From Selenomonadaceae bacterium (GTDB lineage: Bacteria; Bacillota; Negativicutes; Selenomonadales; Selenomonadaceae), in contig JALFBM010000027.1 in assembly GCA_022773425.1 (NCBI GenBank), positions 1-64,000 on the forward strand: a stretch of 64,000 nucleotides of DNA. The letters are read 5' to 3'. The first letter of the stretch is position 1. Each line of letters begins with the position of its first letter. A program made the position numbers and the translations under genes. Below, piece by piece: positions 40,602 to 48,776 of the stretch. Below the pieces are notes generated by a model. The model made no database searches. It was given only the letters and a program-made list of their open reading frames with translations, and was not told the DNA's origin.

Positions 40602-41099
40602 ATGTCGGATTCGACCTCGCTGAATACGATTACCGTGGACGGCGTGACGAAGACGGTCTCCCAGTACAACGCGGAGAAGGCTGGCGCTTCGTCGACGTCC
40701 TCGTCGAGCGCGTCGAACAGCGCGCTCGGCAAAGACGCGTTTCTCGAGTTGCTGGTGACGCAGATGAAATACCAGGATCCGCTGGATCCGCAGGACAACA
40801 GTGAATACCTTTCGCAGCTCGCGCAGTTCTCCGCGCTCGAGCAGATGACGAACGTCGCGGAGGGGCTCACGAACGTTTCGAGTACCGTCTCGGGGATTTC
40901 GTCCATCCTGACCGCGAGCAAGGCGAGCGGGCTGATCGGTCAGACGGTCAGCTGGGAACAGGACAAGACGACGATGACCGGTACGGTCGAGGGCGTCAAG
41001 ATGAAAGATGATGCGGCGAGCCTCGTCGTCAAGGCGACCGATGGCAAGACCTATACGGTTTCGGCCAGCGACCTGACCGTTATCGGAAAATTGGAGTAA
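40602..41099 (+). CDS. flgD: Flagellar hook assembly protein FlgD
   Basis: LGKDAFLELLVTQMKYQDPLDPQDNSEYLSQLAQFSALEQMTNV. Confidence 0.96.
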   Translation: MSDSTSLNTITVDGVTKTVSQYNAEKAGASSTSSSSASNSALGKDAFLELLVTQMKYQDPLDPQDNSEYLSQLAQFSALEQMTNVAEGLTNVSSTVSGISSILTASKASGLIGQTVSWEQDKTTMTGTVEGVKMKDDAASLVVKATDGKTYTVSASDLTVIGKLE

Positions 41100-41134
41100 A
41101 ACCAAGAGATTAAGACAAAGAGGAGGCAGGGGAA

Positions 41135-41257
41135 ATGGCAGATTCACGTATTTTCTTTTCGTCATAGCCGTTCCTGCCTATCGATAAACACAGAAATGTC
41201 ACGGGGCCTTCAACAGGGCCCCGTGCGGATTTCCGGGATTTTGCACAGATTTACGAG
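41135..41257 (+). pseudogene. 5' fragment of TIGR02530-like flagellar operon protein, with in-frame TAG
   Basis: RBS aggaggcagggga then MADSRIFFSS*PFLPIDKHRNVTGPSTGPRADFRDFAQIYE; position between flgD and flgE remnant. Confidence 0.65.
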
Positions 41258-41334
41258 GCGGCTTCCAGTCGAACTCCAAGATGATCACGGTCGGCGACGA
41301 GATGCTCCAGACGCTGATCAATATGAAACAGTAA
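41257..41334 (+). pseudogene. flgE: 3' remnant of flagellar hook protein gene flgE (last 25 codons)
   Basis: Frame reads GGFQSNSKMITVGDEMLQTLINMKQ*, the conserved FlgE/flagellar rod-hook C-terminus (xRGFQANxxxITxxDEMLQxLxNLK). Confidence 0.88.
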
Positions 41335-41530
41335 TTTTTGAAGAAAACCCCTTGGAAGGGATTCGGGCAGAGGTACCGTTATGGCATTTCTGCCCAATTT
41401 TTTTTGAAAAAGCGGGAATTTCCGGGAAAAGAAAAAGGAAAATCCGGTACGCGTGACGAAAACAAATAGAATAGAGACTGGAATATCCAGGGAAAATACA
41501 GGACTTAGGGAAGATGGGAGATCGAAACGG

Positions 41531-41731
41531 ATGATAAAACTGACCAGGTTCAATTCGCAGACGAACCAAAAGGGAGAGTTTGTCCTAAACGCCGAAATCA
41601 TAGAGACGATCGAGGAAACGCCGGATACTGTCATTACGCTGACCAACGGCAAAAAGCTGATTGTCGAGGAATCGATGGATGAGATCGTACGCCGTGTCAT
41701 GAAATATCGGCGGGCCTTAAAACAATTTTAG
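41531..41731 (+). CDS. flbD: Flagellar FlbD/SwrD family protein
   Basis: MIKLTRFNSQTNQKGEFVLNAEIIETIEETPDTVITLTNGKKLIVEESMDEIVRRVMKYR. Confidence 0.92.
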   Translation: MIKLTRFNSQTNQKGEFVLNAEIIETIEETPDTVITLTNGKKLIVEESMDEIVRRVMKYRRALKQF

Positions 41732-41744
41732 GACAATTTCAGTA

Positions 41745-41772
41745 TAGACTTTTTTCTATCGCTTGATATAAT
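41745..41772 (+). promoter_or_regulatory. Candidate SigA-type promoter upstream of fliL
   Basis: TAGACT - 16 nt - TATAAT. Confidence 0.5.
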
Positions 41773-41834
41773 GGAAGGGTAGCGATCTAGGAAGAATCAA
41801 CGGTTCAGTCATTCCTATAAGAAGGGAGAAGCGT

Positions 41835-42353
41835 ATGGCTGCGGAAGAGAAAAAAACAGAGGAAGCCCCCGTCGAGACGGAAACACCGAAAAGGAAGTCT
41901 CCGATCCTTCTGGTGGTTGTCCTGGTCATCATCGGCCTGGTTTTGGCCGGCGGCATCTCGTTCTTTGTTACGACCAAGATGATGGCCAATACGAGCACGG
42001 CGGCGAATGCCAGCGAGCATCATGACCCCGGCACGTTCGTCAAGCTCGGCGACGAGAAGGAGGGCATCCTCGTGAACGTCGGCGGTCCGAAAGCGGGCAA
42101 GTTCCTGAAATGCGGCATCGTCCTCGAGATGAATCCGTCGAGGAAAGATAACGTCGAGGAAGGGAAGCTCAAGCCGATGGCGGAAACCAAGATCCTCGAC
42201 TCGACGATGCAGATTTTACGTTCCGCATCGCTTGATGAGTTCGATGCCAACAAACAGGATGACCTGAAGAAGAAAATCAAAGACGAGCTCAACGACAAAC
42301 TCGGTCAAGGTTCCGTCTATGATGTGTATTTCACCAGCTTCCTGCTGCAATGA
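41835..42353 (+). CDS. fliL: Flagellar basal body-associated protein FliL
   Basis: Single N-terminal TM then FVKLGDEKEGILVNVGGPKAGKFLKCGIVLEM; position before fliM. Confidence 0.93.
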   Translation: MAAEEKKTEEAPVETETPKRKSPILLVVVLVIIGLVLAGGISFFVTTKMMANTSTAANASEHHDPGTFVKLGDEKEGILVNVGGPKAGKFLKCGIVLEMNPSRKDNVEEGKLKPMAETKILDSTMQILRSASLDEFDANKQDDLKKKIKDELNDKLGQGSVYDVYFTSFLLQ

Positions 42354-42392
42354 GGGAAAAGATAAGCGTTCAGGCAGGAAGGAGGACGAAGT

Positions 42393-43421
42393 TTGGCAGA
42401 TGATGTCCTGTCTCAATCCGAGATAGATAAGCTGCTGTCCGCCCTGTCGGATGGCTCTGTATCCGCTGAGGAAGTTAAGGCAGACGAAGAACAGAAGAAA
42501 ATCAAGACCTACGATTTTCGTCGTCCAGATAAATTTTCGAAAGATCAAATCCGCACCCTGTTCATGCTCCACGAGAGCTTTTCCAGGCTGCTGAATACGT
42601 ATCTTTCCACGCATTTGCGGACGATGGTCAAAGTAGAGGTCGCTTCCGTGGAGCAGCTGACCTATCAGGAGTTTGTCCAGTCACTGGCGAATCCATCGGT
42701 CATCAGCATCCTGGCGGTGCCGCCCCTGAAGGGCAACATCATCATGGAAATCAACACGGAGATCGCGTTTGCGTTCATCGACCGCGTGTTCGGCGGCGAG
42801 GGGAATACCTCGCTAAAGCCGCGGGTGCTGACGGAAATCGAGGAAACGGTCATGCGGCGTTTTATCGATGTCGCGGACAATCTGCTGCGCGAGGCGTGGT
42901 CGACCGTCATCGACATCCATCCAACCCTTGAGGCGACGGAATCGAACCCGCAGTTCACGCAGATTGTTCCGCCGAGCGATATGGTCGTCATCGTGACGAT
43001 CCAGATGAAGGTCGGCGAGGTCGAGGGCATGATGAATATCTGTGTACCGTATCTGGTGCTGGAGCCCATCATGTCCAAGCTGACGACGACGTTTTGGGTG
43101 GCTTCGTCGGTCACAAAGGACGACGATCCGAAACAGGTCAAGATCCTGCAAAAGAAGATCGAGCGTACGAAGGTGCCGTTTGTCGTCGAGCTCGGGCGCG
43201 TGAATCTGACGATTCGCGAGTTCTTGACACTGGGCTTTGGCGACGTCTTACAACTGGATACTGGTGTGAAGGATGAGCTGCGCTGCCTGGTCGGCAAGCG
43301 GCCGAAGTTCTACGCGCGGCCTGGCACTTCAGGAAAGAAGATGGCGGTTCAGATTACGAAGATCATGAATCAGGATGAGGAAGAGGAATCAGAAGAAGGA
43401 GATGAAGGAACGGATGAGTGA
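42393..43421 (+). CDS. fliM: Flagellar motor switch protein FliM
   Basis: DDVLSQSEIDKLLSALSDG...YDFRRPDKFSKDQIRTLFMLHESFSRLLNTYLS. Confidence 0.98.
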   Translation: MADDVLSQSEIDKLLSALSDGSVSAEEVKADEEQKKIKTYDFRRPDKFSKDQIRTLFMLHESFSRLLNTYLSTHLRTMVKVEVASVEQLTYQEFVQSLANPSVISILAVPPLKGNIIMEINTEIAFAFIDRVFGGEGNTSLKPRVLTEIEETVMRRFIDVADNLLREAWSTVIDIHPTLEATESNPQFTQIVPPSDMVVIVTIQMKVGEVEGMMNICVPYLVLEPIMSKLTTTFWVASSVTKDDDPKQVKILQKKIERTKVPFVVELGRVNLTIREFLTLGFGDVLQLDTGVKDELRCLVGKRPKFYARPGTSGKKMAVQITKIMNQDEEEESEEGDEGTDE

Positions 43422-44730
43422 CGATGCAATCTCGCAAGAGGAAATTGATGCCCTGCTGAATGGCGGAATCCCGTCGGCAGATGGCGGAGACGCACCCGCG
43501 GGAGGTTCGGACTCAGGCAAGGCGGCGGATAAAGCGCCTGCAGATGCAGGAGCGGCTACTCCTGCTGGGACGGATTCATCTCAGTTCGATGATGTACTCT
43601 CCGATATGGAGAAGGACGCTCTCGGCGAAATCGGCAACATTTCGATGGGAAGTGCGGCGACGACGCTGTCCGTACTGCTCGGCCATAAGGTAAACATCAC
43701 GACCCCGTCCGTGGCGGTCTCGACGATGGGCATCATCAAGGAAAACTACCCGATGCCGTATCTGATCGTCGAGGTCGGTTACACGACGGGCATCGATGGC
43801 AACAACGTCCTCGCGATCCAGGCACAAGATGCGGCCATCATTGCGGACCTCATGATGGGTGGCGATGGGACGACGCCGGACAGCGAACTCAATGAAATCC
43901 ATATGAGTGCGGTCGGCGAGGCCATGAACCAGATGATGGGGACGGTCGCCACGTCGCTGTCGACGATGTTCAACAAAAAAATCGATATCTCGCCTCCGAC
44001 GACGAACCTGATCGACCTCAGCACGGAGGATAAGGTCACGGATATCGTTGGCGACAACAACGAGCCGGTCGCGCGCATTTCCTTCCGCATGGAGGTCGAT
44101 GGCCTCATCGACAGCGAAATCATGCAGATCCTGCCGATCCACGTCGCAAAGGAAATGGTGCAGTCCCTGATGAACCCAGGGGCGGATGAGGAGGATCCTG
44201 CGTCGCAGCCGGCGGCCCCTGCGGCACCAACGCCGAGTCCCGCACCGACGCCGAGTCCTGCACCGCAGCCGGCACCGGCACCGCAGCCAGCTTCCACACC
44301 GACGCCAGCACCCGCACCGCAGCCGGCACCCGCACCGCAGCCAGCCGCTGCACCGGCACCGGGCTTTGGCTACGCGGCGGCGCCTCCGGCACAACCGCAT
44401 GTCGCCACGAACGTCCCCGTGCAGCAGGCGCAGTTCACGCCGCTCAATACACAGCCGGTGCAGGTGAACGACGCGAACATCGGGTTGATCCTCGACGTAC
44501 CGTTGGAGGTCACGGTCGAGCTCGGCCGCACGCGAAAATCCATCAAGGAAATCCTCGAGCTAACCAACGGTTCGATTATCGAGCTCAACAAGCTCGCCGG
44601 TGAGCCGGTCGATATCCAGGTCAATGGCAAATTCCTGGCAAAGGGTGAAGTCGTTGTCATCGATGAGAATTTCGGCGTGCGCATCACCGAGATTGTGAGC
44701 CCGGAGGAAAGAGCAAGCAAGCTCCAGTGA
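43414..44730 (+). CDS. fliY: Flagellar motor switch phosphatase FliY (CheC-like + FliN domain)
   Basis: SDDAISQEEIDALLNGG; DALGEIGNISMGSAATTLSVLLGHKVNIT CheC motifs; Pro-rich linker; C-terminal SpoA LILDVPLEVTVELGRTRKSIKEILEL. Confidence 0.95.
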   Translation: MSDDAISQEEIDALLNGGIPSADGGDAPAGGSDSGKAADKAPADAGAATPAGTDSSQFDDVLSDMEKDALGEIGNISMGSAATTLSVLLGHKVNITTPSVAVSTMGIIKENYPMPYLIVEVGYTTGIDGNNVLAIQAQDAAIIADLMMGGDGTTPDSELNEIHMSAVGEAMNQMMGTVATSLSTMFNKKIDISPPTTNLIDLSTEDKVTDIVGDNNEPVARISFRMEVDGLIDSEIMQILPIHVAKEMVQSLMNPGADEEDPASQPAAPAAPTPSPAPTPSPAPQPAPAPQPASTPTPAPAPQPAPAPQPAAAPAPGFGYAAAPPAQPHVATNVPVQQAQFTPLNTQPVQVNDANIGLILDVPLEVTVELGRTRKSIKEILELTNGSIIELNKLAGEPVDIQVNGKFLAKGEVVVIDENFGVRITEIVSPEERASKLQ

Positions 44731-44743
44731 TCCGGGGATTGAC

Positions 44744-44772
44744 TTGTTTAATCGGTGATTTTCCGATATAAT
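44744..44772 (+). promoter_or_regulatory. SigA-type promoter upstream of cheY
   Basis: TTGTTT - 17 nt - TATAAT. Confidence 0.6.
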
Positions 44773-44850
44773 AGCTTCAGGGGAAATCAAAAGGAATATC
44801 AGGGGCAAGGCATACGCCGATGCTCATTCAAAGATGAGGAGAGATGAAAC

Positions 44851-45213
44851 ATGGCAGTACGGGTATTAGTCGTAGATGACGCAGCGTTCATGCGGATGAT
44901 GGTTAAAGATATCCTGACAAAGAACGGTTACGAGGTCGTCGGAGAAGCAGAAAATGGCATGAAGGCCCTGGAAAAATACCAGGAACTCAAGCCGGATCTG
45001 GTCACGATGGATATCACGATGCCGGAGATGGATGGCATTTCCGCCGTCAAAGAAATCAAAAAGGTCGATCCGAACGCGAAGATCGTTATGTGCAGCGCCA
45101 TGGGCCAGCAGGCCATGGTCATCGAGGCCATCCAGGCCGGCGCGCGTGACTTTATCGTCAAGCCGTTCCAGGCGGACCGCGTTTTGGAGGCTGTGCGCAA
45201 AGCAGTAGGCTGA
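44851..45213 (+). CDS. cheY: Chemotaxis response regulator CheY
   Basis: VRVLVVDDAAFMRMMVKDILTKNGYEVVGEAENG...PDLVTMDITMPEMDGI. Confidence 0.97.
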   Translation: MAVRVLVVDDAAFMRMMVKDILTKNGYEVVGEAENGMKALEKYQELKPDLVTMDITMPEMDGISAVKEIKKVDPNAKIVMCSAMGQQAMVIEAIQAGARDFIVKPFQADRVLEAVRKAVG

Positions 45214-45746
45214 TGACAGGAAAAAAGCAAAAGATTGTATTGGTGGGACTGGCAGGGTTGGCGGCAATTTTGTTGCTGACCATGGATCCCGCATCAGCTG
45301 CTGAGGAAGCGACTTCAGGCGGATACCTATCCGGCTATGAAAACACGGATCCCCGGCCTACGACGGTATCCTTGTGGTCGACTGCGGCCTATTTGCTCAG
45401 TTTATTCGCCATTTTTGCCTTTGTGGTGGGGATGGCCTATTTTGTTGCAAAGTATTTAGGCGGGCATTTTGCCAGGCAGCAGGCGGGAAACGGGGGAAGG
45501 CTTCTTTCGCACCTGCCGCTTGGGCCGAACCGGTCGGTCTGCGTCGTGGAGATGGCGGGCCGTTGTCTGTTGCTCGGTGTGACCGAACATCAGATTACGC
45601 TGCTCGCAGAGATCACCGACCCCGGGGAAATCGAACGCCTCGAACACGACGCGGAGCATCACCCGGTGCAGCCGGATATGTTCGCAAAACAGTTCGGGAC
45701 GCTCGGGGATTTCGTACAGAAAATTCCGCCGATGTTCCGGAAGTAA
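45213..45746 (+). CDS. fliO: Flagellar biosynthetic protein FliO
   Basis: Signal peptide, TM segment, LLSHLPLGPNRSVCVVEMAGRCLLLGVTEHQITLLAEI. Confidence 0.9.
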   Translation: MTGKKQKIVLVGLAGLAAILLLTMDPASAAEEATSGGYLSGYENTDPRPTTVSLWSTAAYLLSLFAIFAFVVGMAYFVAKYLGGHFARQQAGNGGRLLSHLPLGPNRSVCVVEMAGRCLLLGVTEHQITLLAEITDPGEIERLEHDAEHHPVQPDMFAKQFGTLGDFVQKIPPMFRK

Positions 45747-45753
45747 GGTCAGA

Positions 45754-46533
45754 ATGAAAAGGGGTTGTAGGCGTTTGAGACGCCCAAATGTTTTACTTTT
45801 ACTGGGCGGCGTGCTGGTGCTTTTGGCCTGGTGGGCCGGGAGCGCGGATGCAGCACCGGTGATTCCTTCTGTGAACGTCGACGTCGGAACGGCGGCCAAA
45901 CCGCAGGACGTCGCCGCGACCTTGCAGGTCGCGGCCGTCCTGACCATCGTTTCGCTTGCGCCGGGCATTTTGATGATGACGACGTCTTTCGTACGCATTG
46001 TCGTCGTGCTCGGTTTCCTGCGGAACGCGCTGTCGACGCAGAACGTCCCGCCAAACCAGGTCGTTATCGCGTTGTCCCTGTTCCTGACGTTCTACATCAT
46101 GGCGCCGTATTGGGGGCAGGCGAACGAGCAGGGCATACAGCCCTACTTGAACGGGCAGATTACCCAGGAGCAGGCCATCGACAACACGGTGGAACCGATC
46201 CGCGAATTCATGTTTAAGCAGACGCGGGAATCGGATCTCGCGCTCTTCGTCAATCTATCCAATGCCGAACGGCCGGATGGTCCGGAGGACGTTTCGACGG
46301 TTACGCTGATTCCGGCGTTTATTATCAGCGAGCTCAAGACGGCATTTCAGATCGGCTTCATGATCTACATCCCGTTTATCGTCATCGATATGATCGTCGC
46401 GAGTACGCTGATGTCGATGGGCATGATGATGCTACCGCCGGTTATGATCTCGTTGCCGTTTAAGATCCTGTTGTTCGTCATGGTCGATGGCTGGCATTTG
46501 CTGATCAAGTCGCTGATCGTCAGCTTCAAATAA
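45754..46533 (+). CDS. fliP: Flagellar biosynthetic protein FliP
   Basis: FVRIVVVLGFLRNALSTQNVPPNQVVIALSLFLTFYIMAP. Confidence 0.98.
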   Translation: MKRGCRRLRRPNVLLLLGGVLVLLAWWAGSADAAPVIPSVNVDVGTAAKPQDVAATLQVAAVLTIVSLAPGILMMTTSFVRIVVVLGFLRNALSTQNVPPNQVVIALSLFLTFYIMAPYWGQANEQGIQPYLNGQITQEQAIDNTVEPIREFMFKQTRESDLALFVNLSNAERPDGPEDVSTVTLIPAFIISELKTAFQIGFMIYIPFIVIDMIVASTLMSMGMMMLPPVMISLPFKILLFVMVDGWHLLIKSLIVSFK

Positions 46534-46573
46534 CCTTGTGCGTTGCTTTCATCGGGAAAGGGGAGAGGAGAAG

Positions 46574-46843
46574 ATGTCCGGAGATCTGGTTATCCAGCTG
46601 GGGCAGCAGGCGCTCTGGATCGTCATGATCGTCTCCGCACCGATGCTTGGGCTCGGGCTCATCGTCGGCCTCGCGGTCAGCGTGTTCCAGGCGACGACGT
46701 CTATCCAGGAGCAGACGCTCGCGTTCATCCCAAAGATCATCGCGGTGTTTGTCGCCATTCTGCTGTTCGGCCCGTGGATGCTCCGCATTATGGTCGAGTA
46801 TTTGACGAATCTTTTGGTGAATTTGCCGAGTTACATCAGCTAA
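46574..46843 (+). CDS. fliQ: Flagellar biosynthetic protein FliQ
   Basis: LGLIVGLAVSVFQATTSIQEQTLAFIPKIIAVF. Confidence 0.97.
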   Translation: MSGDLVIQLGQQALWIVMIVSAPMLGLGLIVGLAVSVFQATTSIQEQTLAFIPKIIAVFVAILLFGPWMLRIMVEYLTNLLVNLPSYIS

Positions 46844-46855
46844 AGGGAGAATTCT

Positions 46856-47638
46856 ATGGATTATTTTACCCTTATGCAGGATCACGCAGCGGTTTTTCTG
46901 CTGATGCTGACCCGTGTCAGCGGTATTTTCATCATTTCTCCTTTCTTCGGCAGTATCAATGTTCCCGTGTATATCCGCGCGGCGGCATCGTTTGTCTTCA
47001 CGGTTGTGCTGTTTCCCGTCGTGGACGGTCTCGGGACCGTGCAGACGCCGCCATCGGTGCTTGCCTATTCCGTTGCTGTACTTGAGGAACTTTTTATCGG
47101 CTGGCTCATCGGCTTTGTCGCCTATGTGGCCTTCTCTGCGATCCAAATGGCCGGCAAGATCATGGATATGCAGGTGGGCTTTGCCATTGTCAATGTGATG
47201 GATCCAACTTCCGGTCAGCAGATGCCGCTTATCGGGAGTTTTCTTTATAATTTAGGGATTATCATTTTTCTCGCGACGAACGGGCATCATATGATCATTG
47301 CGTCGCTGGTCGAGAGTTTTCGCGCCGTGCCGATTCTGACGATGCAGCCGAGTTTGTCTCTGCCGGTTATCCTGACGGATTTTGTGGCTGGGACGTTCGT
47401 GACGGGCATGAAAATCGCCATGCCGGTCACGTTCGCGATCCTGCTGACGAATGTCGGCCTCGGGATTCTCGCGCGCACGATGCCGCAGATGAACATCTTT
47501 GTCGTCGGCATCCCGCTGCAGCTCATCATCGGCGTCGGCGTGCTCTCGATGCTCCTGCCGTTCTACGTTCTGTTTCTGGATGTGTTGTTCAATGAAATGT
47601 ATGGGAATATCAGCATTGCCCTGCGCGCACTCCAGTAG
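46856..47638 (+). CDS. fliR: Flagellar biosynthetic protein FliR
   Basis: Multi-TM; LTRVSGIFIISPFFGSINVPVYIRAAASF. Confidence 0.96.
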   Translation: MDYFTLMQDHAAVFLLMLTRVSGIFIISPFFGSINVPVYIRAAASFVFTVVLFPVVDGLGTVQTPPSVLAYSVAVLEELFIGWLIGFVAYVAFSAIQMAGKIMDMQVGFAIVNVMDPTSGQQMPLIGSFLYNLGIIIFLATNGHHMIIASLVESFRAVPILTMQPSLSLPVILTDFVAGTFVTGMKIAMPVTFAILLTNVGLGILARTMPQMNIFVVGIPLQLIIGVGVLSMLLPFYVLFLDVLFNEMYGNISIALRALQ

Positions 47639-48740
47639 CGGGGCATGGGAGGAGACGGCCCCGTTTGTCCTGGATCTGCAGCTCTTTGCGGACGGGGACA
47701 AGACCGAGGAGCCGACGAGCAAACGGCGGAGCGACGCGAAGAAAAAGGGCCAGGTCGGCCGGAGTACGGAGCTCAGCACGGCATTCGTGCTGCTGATCGG
47801 CTTCTTTACCATCAAGATGCTCGCGCAGTCCATTTATCACGAGCTGAACGCGTATATGACCTATATATTCGGGCATCTCGATCAGACGCTCGACGCCGAG
47901 AATCTCGTCAATTTGTTTGCCGAGGCATCGATTGTCTTCGCGAAAACCGCGCTGCCGATCATGCTCGCTGTCATGCTGATCGGTCTCGGCATCAATTTTT
48001 TTCAGGTCGGGCTCAACTTCAATACGGAGAAAATCCAGCCGAAGCTCAGCAACCTGAACCCCATCAACGGCGTTGGCCGCATGTTTTCCAAGCGTTCGCT
48101 CGTCGAGCTCGTGAAATCCCTGCTGAAGATCCTCGTCATCGGGGCATTCCTCTACATGGTGCTCAAGGATCAGATCCTCGCAATGCCGCAGTTCATCTAC
48201 TACGACCTCGACACGAGCCTCGGGCAGATGGTCAACATCGTGCTGAAGATGGCGTTTCAGATCTGCGGCGTCATCATGATCATCGGTGTCCTCGACTATG
48301 GCTACCAGAAATGGCAGACGACACAGGATCTGAAGATGACGAAGCAAGAAGTCAAGGACGAGTTCAAGCAGACCGAGGGGGATCCGCAGATCAAGGGCAA
48401 GATCCGGCAGAAACAGCGCCAGATGGCTATGTCCCGCATGATGAAGGAAGTCCCGAAGGCGGACGTCATTGTCACGAATCCGACGCATTTTGCGGTCGCG
48501 CTCGAGTATCACAAGGGCATGTCAGCGCCGAAAGTCCTCGCGAAAGGCCAGGATCTCGTCGCACAGAAGATCAAGGCCATCGGCCGTGAGCACCACGTGC
48601 CGCTGGTCGAGAATGTGCCGCTGGCGCGCGCACTTTACCGGACCACCGAAATCGGCGATTTCATCCCGCCGGAGCTTTACCAGTCCGTCGCGGAGGTCCT
48701 CGCATATATCTATCGTCTGAAGCATCACCAGACGGCGTGA
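47601..48740 (+). CDS. flhB: Flagellar biosynthetic protein FlhB
   Basis: DGDKTEEPTSKRRSDAKKKGQVGRSTELS; autocleavage NPTH motif in VIVTNPTHFAVALEYHKGM; start inferred, overlaps fliR. Confidence 0.95.
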   Translation: MGISALPCAHSSSGAWEETAPFVLDLQLFADGDKTEEPTSKRRSDAKKKGQVGRSTELSTAFVLLIGFFTIKMLAQSIYHELNAYMTYIFGHLDQTLDAENLVNLFAEASIVFAKTALPIMLAVMLIGLGINFFQVGLNFNTEKIQPKLSNLNPINGVGRMFSKRSLVELVKSLLKILVIGAFLYMVLKDQILAMPQFIYYDLDTSLGQMVNIVLKMAFQICGVIMIIGVLDYGYQKWQTTQDLKMTKQEVKDEFKQTEGDPQIKGKIRQKQRQMAMSRMMKEVPKADVIVTNPTHFAVALEYHKGMSAPKVLAKGQDLVAQKIKAIGREHHVPLVENVPLARALYRTTEIGDFIPPELYQSVAEVLAYIYRLKHHQTA

Positions 48741-48776
48741 TCCGTCGGATATCATTGCGTTTAACAAGAAGGAGAA

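Noticed and set aside
41199-41225. Hairpin cacggggcc-ttcaacag-ggccccgtg considered as terminator
   Set aside because: No T run follows and it lies inside the TIGR02530-like reading frame; may simply be coding sequence (TGPSTGPR).
41196-41456. 86-aa plus ORF between flgD and flbD
   Set aside because: Out of frame with both the TIGR02530-like and FlgE-like peptides in the same DNA; by-product of the deletion junction.
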